From: a virus
DNA: 29,390 nt
Virus record (IMG/VR): IMGVR_UViG_3300032053_000372
Coordinates: 1-29,390 of that record
Direction: 5' to 3' (one strand)
Each line of letters opens with the position of its first letter. Position 1 is the stretch's first letter. The translations under genes were made by a program, and so were the position numbers. Below are positions 7,901 through 14,491 of the stretch, piece by piece. Under the pieces are notes generated by a model, which worked only from the letters and a program-made list of their open reading frames with translations, was not told where the DNA came from and made no database searches.

Positions 7901-9134
7901 AGTTACTACTACTCAAATTAGTTACAATCATCGTAGTAGTTGAAGGATTATAAGACAAAGATGGATTAGTAAAGAGTGCTTGATTAGACCCCGTATTTGG
8001 TGAAATAAGTGGATAAAAACTACTATTGTTGGTAGTAGAAGATACCGACATACTAATTGAACTTGATGCCCACGAGGCACTTGTTGCTGATGCTGGCGTA
8101 CCATCAATGTTTGCTACAAGTATATAACTAGCCGTGTCAGCTGTAGTTATTTTGACCGAGGCACTAACCCACGACGCAGATATAGATGTTAATGGCACAA
8201 AAGAAATTGCCGTCGCAGTTGTGGCCCAACTTGAAGTAATGGTGTATGTGTTACCGGCAATTAATGTATTTTGCTTTACAGTAGAAATACTCGAACTATA
8301 AGCAGGTTCCACTGGCGAATATGATGCGCTTGTAGCCAATGATGCTGTAATAACATACAATGTATTGGTCAATGTATCTTGTTTCAATCCGATTTCCGAT
8401 GATACACTTGCAGAATAAGTATTGGATATGTTTTCTGGTAAAATATAAGACGCGGTATCCGCAGTTGTAATTTTAGCCGAAGCACTTACCCAAGAAGCAC
8501 TATTGCTGGTCAAGGGTACAAAGTTTATTGCATAAGCAGTTCCAGCATTCGTGGAAAATGATGATGATATACTTGATGAAGCCCAAGAAGCCGACTCAAC
8601 CATTATAGTTACATCCGGTGCCCAAGATGCTGATAAAGCGTGTGAGGCACTTGTAGATGACGAAGCATATGAGGCCGAAGTAGCTGATAACGGAGTACCA
8701 TCAATATTTGCTACTGCCACATATGATGCCGTATCTGCCGTAGTTATTTTGACCGAGGCAGATACCCAGGACGCAGAGGTAGATGTTAATGGTACGAAGT
8801 TAATCGAACTTGCAGTCAAAGCATTGTTGCTCCACGAAGATGTAATAGTATAAGTGCTCCCGGTTACTAAAGTTGCTTGGTAAGTTGAATTATCAGCACT
8901 TAATACCGAACCATCACCTTTTATAAATCCTGTTAAATCGGTTGTTGAGGCAGTGGTTAAATTATCTAAAGTAAAACTTCTACCAGGGGCAGTAATAACA
9001 TTAGTTCCCGAACCTACAATAGTTACATCAGCCCCAGACACATCAAAATTTACTGACGTAGATAAAGTTTTAGTTGTACCTATTGTAAGTGTTGCGTCTG
9101 TAGGTATTAAAGGTATTTTTTTTCTTATAGCCAT
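4989..9134 (-). CDS. Giant modular tail fibre with LamG-like and CBM-like domains (1381 aa)
   Basis: The protein starts MAIRKKIPLIPTDATLTIG. Residues ~80-700 are Ser/Ala/Thr repeats built around recurring motifs INFVPLTS.SASWVSAS, KITTADTASY and TYTITSSW. A VGIGTTTPTNSLDVSGNIS module, of the kind found near phage fibre and spike ends, appears mid-protein and again near the C-terminus. From about residue 885 a concanavalin/LamG-like domain is visible (ALYFDGTTTSARIYHTLD ... FTIFSRFM ... LFNRALTAAEI). It is followed by a CBM-like domain (LNGDFETTGSGG ... GKRYKFTVWAKV ... SLYIDDVKIEQ). These two domains probably bind host surface glycans. Several internal repeats are nearly identical at DNA level to the 305-aa fibre at 9810-10727, which points to exchange between fibre genes. 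A single TATAAATA lies 13 nt upstream. Confidence 0.85.
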   Translation of the reverse strand: MAIRKKIPLIPTDATLTIGTTKTLSTSVNFDVSGADVTIVGSGTNVITAPGRSFTLDNLTTASTTDLTGFIKGDGSVLSADNSTYQATLVTGSTYTITSSWSNNALTASSINFVPLTSTSASWVSASVKITTADTASYVAVANIDGTPLSATSASYASSSTSASHALSASWAPDVTIMVESASWASSSISSSFSTNAGTAYAINFVPLTSNSASWVSASAKITTADTASYILPENISNTYSASVSSEIGLKQDTLTNTLYVITASLATSASYSPVEPAYSSSISTVKQNTLIAGNTYTITSSWATTATAISFVPLTSISASWVSASVKITTADTASYILVANIDGTPASATSASWASSSISMSVSSTTNNSSFYPLISPNTGSNQALFTNPSLSYNPSTTTMIVTNLSSSNLNVSSSATINNGLYVPSGSVGIGTTTPTNSLDVSGNISCSVITASLFGTATSASYASASSIAYAINFVPNTALTSTQSLYSTQSIYASSSLVSISASWASSSISSSNADTLDGLHSSSFQATLITGNTYTITSSYAIWADNVNTASYVTASNLAGTVTSASYSISSSFSTNTETAYAINFVPLTSNSASWVSSSAKITMADTASYIDAGNISNTYSASVSSQIGLKQNTLTNTLYTITASLATSASYSPVEPAYSSSISTVKQNTLIAGNTYTITSSWATTSTAINFVPLTSTSASWVSASAKITTADTASYILASNISNAYSASISSQIGLKQDTLIDGNTYVITSSWSNNTLTASSINFVPSTSTSASWVSASAKITTADTASLALNSIQSTFATQSLFSTQSIYASSSLISISSSYASASAKTAITDDTTTDAFKYLTFVDDTGNQPVKISSTKLVFNPSTNAVGIGTINPTKTLDVVGTYGTNGSDLLTIQNNKSQAGALYFDGTTTSARIYHTLDATYLASTSDFTIFSRFMAPATAPATGHYPSIFGLSSNNASIYYPYAAYIYINPDGSLNLVFYGATTNDFNRAIYANFITNYAGKIVDIVFVRNTTNSTVALYINGMAQTLSTTTGGTPPTWAGSITSTYAIIGAGSTDSLPYNDRIYKTSLFNRALTAAEIIQLRERGTAWADLGGSFLPKLNSSNYLGATILNGDFETTGSGGADPFANWTESVSGTSTINDETSVVHAGGHACRMDVDSSNSLVKIYMTALTIGKRYKFTVWAKVSDATLDPTLQTDSLGVSGNMNLGTLTTTYTKYIVEGIANRTTADLKRGSYMTSKSLYIDDVKIEQIGEVLNSDLEHADPAKSTVVTDLSSNNYIGTVTTTGVSQIKPTSQIGNLFFNSTGKIGIGLTNPTNSLDVLGNISCSVITASILNSITSSTGAVTQTTMSAWLNIVANGITYKLPLYL

Positions 9135-9150
9135 TGTATTTTTTAATTAT

Positions 9151-9705
9151 TTATAATGTGATAGTTCCGATACCTGTCATACTTTGAACTCCTGTTATTA
9201 TTTTGGTTTCTGTATAATAAACCGTGATACGAACGTGGTCAACGGACACTGTCGCCCATTTTGTTATTGTAGCACTAAAAACACTCCCAAAATCAATATC
9301 ATTTATATTTGCTGGTGTCCAAGTCTCGTCCCATAAATCAGACGAACCACCATAAGAAATATATATTTCAGTTGTCGGTAATGCCATGTTTGTTGCTTTA
9401 TTTGTTGTTCCTATTGTTCCATCGCTTTTAACAATTTGAATTCTTGAATCTTTTCCTCCGGCTCCGCCGGCAACTTTTATTTCTATTTCTACCAAAATAC
9501 CACTTATTATTGCTCCAACTGGAATTGAAAACCCAAAATTAGTTACTTTGAGATAATGTGAATAGGTAAGAAATGGACCTGGACCCAGTGCCGTTGTATA
9601 TACATTATCACTCACCTTCGCATTATTAGGATTAGACCAACTGACGGTGCCAACGGTAGCATCATCAATAACAGTTCCAGCTAGTATTTGAAGTTGGCTA
9701 CTCAT
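9151..9705 (-). CDS. Beta-sandwich phage structural protein (184 aa)
   Basis: It starts MSSQLQILAGTVIDDA. Motifs in order are VSWSNPNNAKVSDN, LKVTNFGFSIPVGAIISGI, DSRIQIVKSDGTIG, SSDLWDETWTPANIND and VDHVRITVYYTE. This order (W-x-N-P, then NFGF-x-I-P-x-G-A-x-I-x-G-I, then a Trp-rich loop, then VD-x-V-x-I-T-V-Y-Y) is one I associate with phage and bacterial structural beta-sandwich proteins of unknown role. It lies between two large fibre genes, so a fibre-base or tail-surface role is plausible. There are no enzyme motifs. The end lies 16 nt before the start of the 1381-aa fibre. Confidence 0.75.
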   Translation of the reverse strand: MSSQLQILAGTVIDDATVGTVSWSNPNNAKVSDNVYTTALGPGPFLTYSHYLKVTNFGFSIPVGAIISGILVEIEIKVAGGAGGKDSRIQIVKSDGTIGTTNKATNMALPTTEIYISYGGSSDLWDETWTPANINDIDFGSVFSATITKWATVSVDHVRITVYYTETKIITGVQSMTGIGTITL

Positions 9706-9807
9706 ATAATTTTAGTTAAAGATTCTTCTAATGGAATCATTCCTTTAATATTTTTATTTCCAAGTTTAGAAAAAAACTTTTTTAATTGTTGCTAGTGTAT
9801 TTATCAT
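9702..9807 (-). pseudogene. Possible small gene interrupted by a 1-nt shift at a T7 run
   Basis: From ATG 9807 the frame reads MINTLATIKKVFF and stops. If one T were removed from the T7 run (plus-strand A7 at 9770-9776), the frame would continue SKLGNKNIKG, then MIPLEESLTKII. It would then end in a TGA that overlaps the next gene's ATG, the coupling arrangement used elsewhere in this operon. The downstream frame has no ATG before GGA-ATG-ATT. It could be a mutation, a sequencing error in a homopolymer, a programmed shift, or chance. Confidence 0.4.
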
Positions 9808-9809
9808 AA

Positions 9810-10727
9810 TTATATACTAAAAAATAATGAGGTTCCATCAAATTCCATTACTCCTGCTTCTGCGATAGTTAAATTAACCCCACTTGTAAACTTCAACGGA
9901 GCTGTGCTCGCCGTGGCTGTGCCAGCTTTGAGGTTTAAAACAGCAGTCGGACTCATCGTCCCGATGCCGACGCTGCCGCTTGGTACGTACAATCCATTGT
10001 TTATAGTAGCAGTAGATGATGACAAATTCGAAGCACTTATTGTAAGTACAGTCAATGTAGTAGTACTAGGATTATAAGTTAATGAAGTATTAACAAATAT
10101 TGGTTGACTACTGGAAATTTCTGGAGAGAAAATTGGATAAAATGTAGCATTGGTAGTAGTCGTATTAATCGAACTACTACCGGCAATAATCGAAAATGAT
10201 GATGAATTAACTATACCCAAAATATTACTCGATGTAATATAACTTGCTGTATCAGCTGTAGTTATTTTGACCGAGGCAGATACCCAGGACGCAGAGGTAG
10301 ATGTTAATGGTACAAAGTTTATTGCATAAGCAGTTTCAGCATTCGTGGAAAATGATGCAGAAATACTCGATGATGCCCACGATGCTGAATCAACCATTAT
10401 AGTTACGTCCGGGGCCCAAGATGCTGATAAAGCATAAGAAGCCGACATCGCAAAATCAGATATTGAGGCGGTTAAAGCATTTTCAGCTACCAAGGCAACA
10501 TCAGCTATTGTAGATGTAGAAGAATATGACGAAGAAGTGGCAAATGGTATAACTTGGTCGGCAGTTAAAATGGATTGACCTATGGAAGATGTTGGAACAT
10601 AGAGGATTACATTTCCAAGTCCATCCAGAAAATAGCTTGCCGTACCAACGGGATCATACCGCTGAACAACGTCTTGATATGAAAGACTAATGTATTGATT
10701 TGAAAGGTCTCTGGAATTAAACGTCAT
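9810..10727 (-). CDS. Tail fibre / fibre-connector protein (305 aa)
   Basis: The N-terminus (MTFNSRDLSNQYISLSYQD) looks like a capsid-proximal attachment region and differs from the other fibres. The middle carries the same Ser/Ala modules as the 1381-aa fibre (LSASWAPDVTIMVDSASW, INFVPLTSTSASWVSAS, KITTADTASY) and the GLYVPSGSVGIGT module. The C-terminus reads TAPLKFTSGVNLTIAEAG, then MEFDGTSLFF. That motif commonly closes phage and bacterial fibre-like proteins. Two stretches of more than 50 nt are identical to the 1381-aa gene (9958-10011 with 7831-7884; 10258-10313 with 8740-8795). Probably a shorter fibre or the connector of the longer one. Confidence 0.8.
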   Translation of the reverse strand: MTFNSRDLSNQYISLSYQDVVQRYDPVGTASYFLDGLGNVILYVPTSSIGQSILTADQVIPFATSSSYSSTSTIADVALVAENALTASISDFAMSASYALSASWAPDVTIMVDSASWASSSISASFSTNAETAYAINFVPLTSTSASWVSASVKITTADTASYITSSNILGIVNSSSFSIIAGSSSINTTTTNATFYPIFSPEISSSQPIFVNTSLTYNPSTTTLTVLTISASNLSSSTATINNGLYVPSGSVGIGTMSPTAVLNLKAGTATASTAPLKFTSGVNLTIAEAGVMEFDGTSLFFSI

Positions 10728-10750
10728 ACTTTATAACTATATATTCACTT

Positions 10751-11314
10751 TTATTTCAAAAAGTGCGGTAAGATATGCAAAACAATAGATTTATGTTCTG
10801 AATATTCCGGGTTGGATTGAAAATACTCTTTAACAAGCTGACGAAAATCTTTTTTCTTTCCTACAATGTTTGTTTTTGATATACTGAACTTTTTGCACAA
10901 TTGAGAAAGTTCGTAAATAGGAATTAGGTTTTCTTTGATACTCATAACCTGTTTTTTATTGGGCAACACTTTAACTTTGATGGAAGGCTTGGCAGGCATC
11001 ATTTGTTCATTAACCTTTACTTTAACAGATGTATGTTCTTCAACAATAAAGTTATCACTCCAAGGAGAAAAATATGTATCTTCGACAATGACCTCCAACT
11101 TCATTTTGCCGTTTGTATTTTCATCCAAAAGACCTTTCAATCGACGAATAGGAATTTTACATTTACCACTTTCAATTTTTCCATTGAAAATGAGGTTTAT
11201 CCCATCGACTGACTCAACTATCAGACGTGCTATAGAACCTTTGAGAGATGCATTTTTGACAGTCACCTCACATTCGAAGTTTTCCGATTTGTCGGTATAA
11301 AGTTTGTATGCCAT
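10751..11314 (-). CDS. Uncharacterised conserved-looking phage protein (187 aa)
   Basis: It starts MAYKLYTDKSENFECEV. The first ~120 residues are beta-rich (ARLIVESVDGINLIF, KCKIPIRRLKGLLDENTNG, MKLEVIVEDTYFSPW, FIVEEHTSVKVKV). A Lys-rich linker (IKVKVLPNKKQVMS) follows, then a helical C-terminal part containing FSISKTNIVGKKKDFRQLV. It lies 1 nt downstream of the Trp-rich gene, which suggests co-translation. Placement between gp15-like and the fibre genes suggests a structural or assembly role. I do not recognise the family and infer no enzymatic function. Confidence 0.65.
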   Translation of the reverse strand: MAYKLYTDKSENFECEVTVKNASLKGSIARLIVESVDGINLIFNGKIESGKCKIPIRRLKGLLDENTNGKMKLEVIVEDTYFSPWSDNFIVEEHTSVKVKVNEQMMPAKPSIKVKVLPNKKQVMSIKENLIPIYELSQLCKKFSISKTNIVGKKKDFRQLVKEYFQSNPEYSEHKSIVLHILPHFLK

Positions 11315-11315
11315 C

Positions 11316-11753
11316 TTATTTCTCCAGTTTCATTTTTAAGTCAATATTTGATACTGCCTTTACTATCATTTTTATATCATCAATCGTTACTTTGGCTTCG
11401 TGTATTTCTTTTTCGGAATTGTATTCCTGTCCTTTAACTTTACATATCAGTTTAATAAGGCGTTTTCTTTTATTCTTGTCTTTTTCACCCGCTTTATACG
11501 GGTTCCACGGTTCTTCCAACCACGGGTGTATTAAAGTAGTTGCATCAACACCAGGACGATTTCCTGTTATACTCGGCTGTGGAGGTATAGATCCAGAACA
11601 CTCAGACCACTTCCAATTCGCCGCCTTCCATAAAATTCCTGTATGTTGCCAAACAGCACATATCTCTTGGACAAGTTGACATTCTGAGAACGTCCAATTA
11701 GATTTTGACCACTGAACATCTTCAGTACTCCATAAACTACAAATTTGTTGCAT
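11316..11753 (-). CDS. Trp-rich uncharacterised protein (145 aa)
   Basis: The first ~55 residues carry a repeated Trp pattern: LWSTEDVQWSKSNWTFSECQ, then VWQHTGILWKAANWKWSECS. These are two copies of about 28 residues of the form W-x5-6-W-x3-[ND]-W-[TK]-[FW]-S-E-C. A Pro/Gly linker (PPQPSITGNRPGVDATTLIH) and a Lys-rich helical C-terminus follow. The duplicated aromatic motif may be a small structural or binding module. The gene has a GATATTTATA element 8 nt upstream of its ATG and lies 1 nt before the 187-aa gene. Function unknown; it is probably part of the late structural operon. Confidence 0.65.
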   Translation of the reverse strand: MQQICSLWSTEDVQWSKSNWTFSECQLVQEICAVWQHTGILWKAANWKWSECSGSIPPQPSITGNRPGVDATTLIHPWLEEPWNPYKAGEKDKNKRKRLIKLICKVKGQEYNSEKEIHEAKVTIDDIKMIVKAVSNIDLKMKLEK

Positions 11754-11761
11754 TTGTTTTT

Positions 11762-11771
11762 TATAAATATC
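11762..11771 (-). promoter_or_regulatory. GATATTTATA start-proximal element
   Basis: On the minus strand GATATTTATA ends 8 nt before the ATG of the Trp-rich gene. It is one of nine TATTTATA sites found upstream of genes in the same orientation. See the findings for the promoter hypothesis. Confidence 0.45.
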
Positions 11772-11791
11772 CCCATTTTAACCAATATATC

Positions 11792-13114
11792 TCAAAATAA
11801 TGAAATCGCCACTTGTCTCCACGCTCCGCCAGTGTAAATGTAAAGAAATGCGGCATCATACATTACATCTCCTTCTGACCCATGTATAGATAAACGTATG
11901 CTGTTAAGTGCTACTTTTCTCCATTTTCCCTTAGAATAAATATAAAAGAATTGAGTATTAAATGAAGTAGAACCATCGTTTCCTGTTATAGGTACGTTAT
12001 CTGAACAAGTCGGAGTAAATTCTACAATTGCTACTCGTCTCCATTTATGATTGGTGTGAAGATAAAAATATTCAGAATCATAAGACATATCCCCATCTTG
12101 ACCTCCTGCGTCTTGAATAAGCGGAACGGGCACAATTCGCAAGAATAATGGAGAATTATCAACTTTAATACCTACAATTCCGGTCACAATTCTTGTATCC
12201 ACAGATACAGGTGGTGATGGAATGTTAACATCTGCTTGAAGATTAGGATAATTTGGATTTTGCCATTTTTGGCGATTGGTATCCAACTGTTGCCAATCAT
12301 AATCAGTCGCCACGACTTCCAACCCCATTACAATTTTCTTCGGAGTAAAATATTTTTCGGTCGTCATCATATGACGATCTAATTTCGTCATAGAATCTGG
12401 CAGGATATATCCGTGAGTCACGAGGTCAAACTCGGTCTTTACAATTCTATCTTCATTGGCTTGTAGTTCCACTGTATGACCATAGGATTCTACCCTCGTG
12501 CGGAAACGAAATCCTTTTTTGCTACCCCAATAATCTTTGGTATTAAACTGGATAGTTTCCACCAGCTTATTCATTTGTTCCACATAAGCAGTCCAGATGA
12601 TAAAATGATAAGTCAATATCATATGACTCGGGACTATTACGTTGTACACTTCATGCACGGAAGTATTTTTTCCCATAAGTGTACTAAATCTTGTATATCG
12701 ATTCTTTGGAGAATACAACTTCATAACCGGAGTATTCAGATAACGGTTAAAAAATTGAAGAGATGCGTCATTCTCAGAATTCGTCCGCTTAAGAATCAGA
12801 GCTGGAAGAAGGACTTTACCTTGCTTATCACGGAGATAACCATCACGTTGAGCTGATACCCATCGTTCGGGTGATCCATAAAAAACAGGAACCTTGACTT
12901 GCTTTCCTACATCTTCTACCTGTAACTGCAATTGTTCAAGTTGAAGTAAAATGGTTTCGTCAATATCAAGAAGGGTAATGGTGAAATTTTTCTGATCGTC
13001 AGTATCCCGGCGCACCTGTAGCGCACGATTGTCGTCAATGATTTTCTCTGAACGCTCAATTGGTTCTTGAATCTCATTGGGCGATGGATTGCCAATATTT
13101 CCTTTCCAACTCAT
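11792..13114 (-). CDS. 15: gp15-like tail-completion / sheath-stabiliser protein with C-terminal repeat extension (440 aa)
   Basis: Residues ~70-270 follow the T4 gp15 plan. They comprise QVKVPVFYGSPERWVSAQRD (cf. gp15 IRVPITYASKEHF), PALILKRTN, TPVMKLYSPKNRYT, then VPSHMILTYHFIIWTAYVEQ (cf. PSPIKMIYELSIFTRYEDD), QFNTKDYWG and VKTEFDLVTHGYILPDS (cf. WSLTFEVNGWMYPP). In T4, gp15 caps the tail tube and sheath and joins the tail to gp13/gp14 of the head. The protein is longer than the ~270-residue T4 protein. The last ~110 residues contain three copies of G-x-[ED]-G-[DS]-x-x-[YF]-x3-[YF]-[FL]-Y-[IL]-x4-[KA]-W-R-[RKQ]-V-A. That extension is unusual for gp15. A TATTTATA element ends 4 nt before the ATG. 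Confidence 0.8.
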   Translation of the reverse strand: MSWKGNIGNPSPNEIQEPIERSEKIIDDNRALQVRRDTDDQKNFTITLLDIDETILLQLEQLQLQVEDVGKQVKVPVFYGSPERWVSAQRDGYLRDKQGKVLLPALILKRTNSENDASLQFFNRYLNTPVMKLYSPKNRYTRFSTLMGKNTSVHEVYNVIVPSHMILTYHFIIWTAYVEQMNKLVETIQFNTKDYWGSKKGFRFRTRVESYGHTVELQANEDRIVKTEFDLVTHGYILPDSMTKLDRHMMTTEKYFTPKKIVMGLEVVATDYDWQQLDTNRQKWQNPNYPNLQADVNIPSPPVSVDTRIVTGIVGIKVDNSPLFLRIVPVPLIQDAGGQDGDMSYDSEYFYLHTNHKWRRVAIVEFTPTCSDNVPITGNDGSTSFNTQFFYIYSKGKWRKVALNSIRLSIHGSEGDVMYDAAFLYIYTGGAWRQVAISLF

Positions 13115-13118
13115 ATGA

Positions 13119-13126
13119 TATAAATA
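13119..13126 (-). promoter_or_regulatory. TATTTATA element before gp15-like gene
   Basis: TATTTATA on the minus strand ends 4 nt before the ATG of the gp15-like gene. If used as a -10 box, the transcript would begin at or inside the start codon. Confidence 0.35.
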
Positions 13127-13128
13127 TG

Positions 13129-13211
13129 ATGTCGATGCCCAATTGTTGTTTTTGTTAAAATAAATTGTGTTTTTAGTATTTAGGTATATACTTATGTAAT
13201 GGAGATAAATT
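13129..13211 (+). repeat. Leader shared by the two endonuclease cassettes (copy A)
   Basis: The stretch from about 13129 (ataaatatgatgtcg, then atgcccaattgttgtttttg) to the ATG at 13212 resembles 14269-14350 before the intact cassette (ataaatattgcgcc, then atgcccaattgttgtttta). The identical core is at 13135-13152 / 14287-14304. The leader was therefore duplicated together with the two ORFs. Confidence 0.7.
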
Positions 13212-13361
13212 ATGGGAAGAAAAATGATTTATAAAACAAATGAAGAACGAGTTATGGCTCAACGAAAATGGGCATTAAAATATTACTATAGAAATCAGGA
13301 AATGTGTAAAAAGAAAAGAATGGAGAAATATTACGGATATGCCAAAAAAATTAACAACTAA
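13212..13361 (+). CDS. Mini-ORF of decayed homing cassette (49 aa)
   Basis: It encodes a basic, aromatic, helical peptide (MGRKMIYKTNEERVMAQRKW ... YYYRNQEMCKKKRMEKYYG). It is closely similar to the 46-aa ORF at 14351-14491, which precedes the intact endonuclease. It shares MGRK-x-IYKT-x-EE, RKWA, YYY-x-NQE-x-CKKKRME and YY. The two copies differ mainly after YY, where this one runs GYAKKINN. Its 3' end overlaps the start of an endonuclease remnant in another frame, as in the intact cassette. The peptide looks like a nucleic-acid-binding helix, but that is inference. It remains open although its partner is truncated. Confidence 0.55.
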   Translation: MGRKMIYKTNEERVMAQRKWALKYYYRNQEMCKKKRMEKYYGYAKKINN

Positions 13362-13446
13362 AGAATTTATTGCTAAAGCAGGATTAATATATAACGATAG
13401 ATATGATTATAGTAAAGTTGATTATATAAATTGGAAGAAATGTTAA
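13339..13446 (+). pseudogene. N-terminal remnant of a zinc-repeat homing endonuclease
   Basis: The frame starts MPKKLTTKEFIAKAGLIYND and continues RYDYSKVDYINWKKC before a stop at codon 36. It matches the first ~35 residues of the intact enzyme at 14472 (MKKLSTDEFIAKATLIHGD, KYDYTFVNY). No zinc motifs or nuclease domain follow, because the gp14-like gene ends 12 nt beyond, at 13458. The rest has been deleted. Together with the mini-ORF and the shared leader this is a degraded second copy of the cassette. Confidence 0.75.
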
Positions 13447-13457
13447 TGCATAATTTA

Positions 13458-13931
13458 TTATGATTGACGATCAACAAGATCAACTTTACTGAGAGATGTA
13501 TAATGTGTATGACAAATAATAGAAAATGATTTATCTGGTTGTCCTCCGAGAAATTGTTCCTGGACTATATTATCACATTCATAATAACGATCATTAAAAA
13601 ATATTAGATCTCCATTCACAGGAAATAAATTTATTTTTTGTAAATCCTTTTCCATAAATTTGAATACACAATTCTGAGAACGTGTGGGGCCAAAATCATC
13701 CACATCGCTTGCAATCTCGTCCCGATCAACTATTGCAACAACATCAATGCCTGGAAAATACATCTTACCGGACGATGGAGCGGATTCGCCATAGATATTT
13801 TGTTTAGTTTGTTCTGGACATATTCTAAACATAGTTATCTCAACTTGTATAATATCACCCAATAATTCATCATTTATCGAATTGATAAAGTTGATGTCTC
13901 GTTCTGAAAAATATCTTCCTGGAAGTGACAT
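13458..13931 (-). CDS. 14: gp14-like neck protein (157 aa)
   Basis: It reads MSLPGRYFSERDINFINSIN, then a beta-rich body with VEITMFRICPEQTKQNIYGE, KMYFPGIDVVAIVDRDE, and near the C-terminus FPVNGDLIFFNDRYYECDNI. The last motif parallels T4 gp14 ([20 protein letters not shown]). gp14 of T4 joins gp13 to complete the neck after DNA packaging. The protein is shorter than T4 gp14 (256 aa) and lacks its C-terminal part. Order gp13 - 97-aa gene - gp14 - gp15 on one strand supports the call. It starts 3 nt after the 97-aa gene ends. Codon use matches its neighbours. Confidence 0.7.
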   Translation of the reverse strand: MSLPGRYFSERDINFINSINDELLGDIIQVEITMFRICPEQTKQNIYGESAPSSGKMYFPGIDVVAIVDRDEIASDVDDFGPTRSQNCVFKFMEKDLQKINLFPVNGDLIFFNDRYYECDNIVQEQFLGGQPDKSFSIICHTHYTSLSKVDLVDRQS

Positions 13932-13934
13932 ATG

Positions 13935-14228
13935 TTATTCTTTTACGAATGTCTGAGCATCTTCGTTGTCAATGTATCCATATTCAGACGCCAAATCTCT
14001 GGCTTCTTGCATGGCACATTTTCTGGCTTCGTTGACATCTTTGATGTATCCCATTCCAATGTTTGCCAGCTGAGTGTATGAAAGTTTCTTTCCACCATTA
14101 GAAAATACTTTCTTGAGACCTTCACGGATAAGAGTTGATTTTGGGTTAGACTCAACCGCAATACTTTCAGTTATCAATTTGAATTGATTTCCGCCAACAT
14201 TTTCGAATAATTTTTGTTTGTTTTTCAT
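13935..14228 (-). CDS. Small protein between gp13 and gp14 (97 aa)
   Basis: It starts MKNKQKLFENVGGNQFKLIT after a good Shine-Dalgarno (AGAGGATAACAT before ATG). It is mostly helical: LIREGLKKVFSNGGKKLSY, LANIGMGYIKDVNEARKCA, MQEARDLASEYGYID. The N-terminal segment KLITE-SIA has the [LI]-x-E form of prohead protease sites. It sits 3 nt upstream of gp14. Unrecognised; a head- or neck-associated structural component is the simplest guess from position. Confidence 0.65.
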   Translation of the reverse strand: MKNKQKLFENVGGNQFKLITESIAVESNPKSTLIREGLKKVFSNGGKKLSYTQLANIGMGYIKDVNEARKCAMQEARDLASEYGYIDNEDAQTFVKE

Positions 14229-14268
14229 ATGTTATCCTCTATCAAATCCTATAGTGCAATTCTTCATG

Positions 14269-14350
14269 TTAATAAATATTGCGCCAATGCCCAATTGTTG
14301 TTTTATTAAAATAACTTGTGTTTTGTGTTTTTTGTGTTATATTTATTAAC
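14269..14350 (+). repeat. Leader shared by the two endonuclease cassettes (copy B)
   Basis: This is the counterpart of 13129-13211. The core atgcccaattgttgttt is followed by an A/T- and GTGTTTT-rich stretch leading to the ATG at 14351. It also contains TATTTAT 4 nt before that ATG, a one-base variant of the start-proximal element seen elsewhere. Confidence 0.65.
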
Positions 14351-14491
14351 ATGGGAAGAAAACGAATATATAAGACCAAAGAAGAAATATTAAATGCCCG
14401 GCGGAAATGGGCGATTGAATATTATTATAAAAACCAAGAAAAATGTAAAAAGAAACGAATGGAACGATATTATGAAGAAATTAAGCACTGA
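14351..14491 (+). CDS. Mini-ORF preceding the homing endonuclease (46 aa)
   Basis: A 46-residue, strongly basic peptide, MGRKRIYKTKEEILNARRKW ... YYYKNQEKCKKKRMERYYEE, predicted all-helical. Its last 20 nt overlap the endonuclease start (ATG 14472) in another frame, so the two would be translationally coupled. A near-identical ORF in the same arrangement survives at 13212-13361, which shows that the pair moved as a unit. It may be an N-terminal DNA-binding piece split from the nuclease or a separate accessory peptide; both are inference. Confidence 0.6.
   Translation: MGRKRIYKTKEEILNARRKWAIEYYYKNQEKCKKKRMERYYEEIKH

Noticed and set aside
9148-9155. TATAAATA in minus orientation 13 nt before the 1381-aa fibre start, as a T4 late promoter
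   Set aside because: Matches the T4 late box, but it is the only one in the correct place in the window and is expected by chance in such AT-rich DNA. The opposite 8-mer TATTTATA is the recurrent one.
14394-14471. 26-codon N-terminal extension of the homing endonuclease
   Set aside because: It lies within the conserved mini-ORF in another frame, and the decayed copy starts at the equivalent of 14472.
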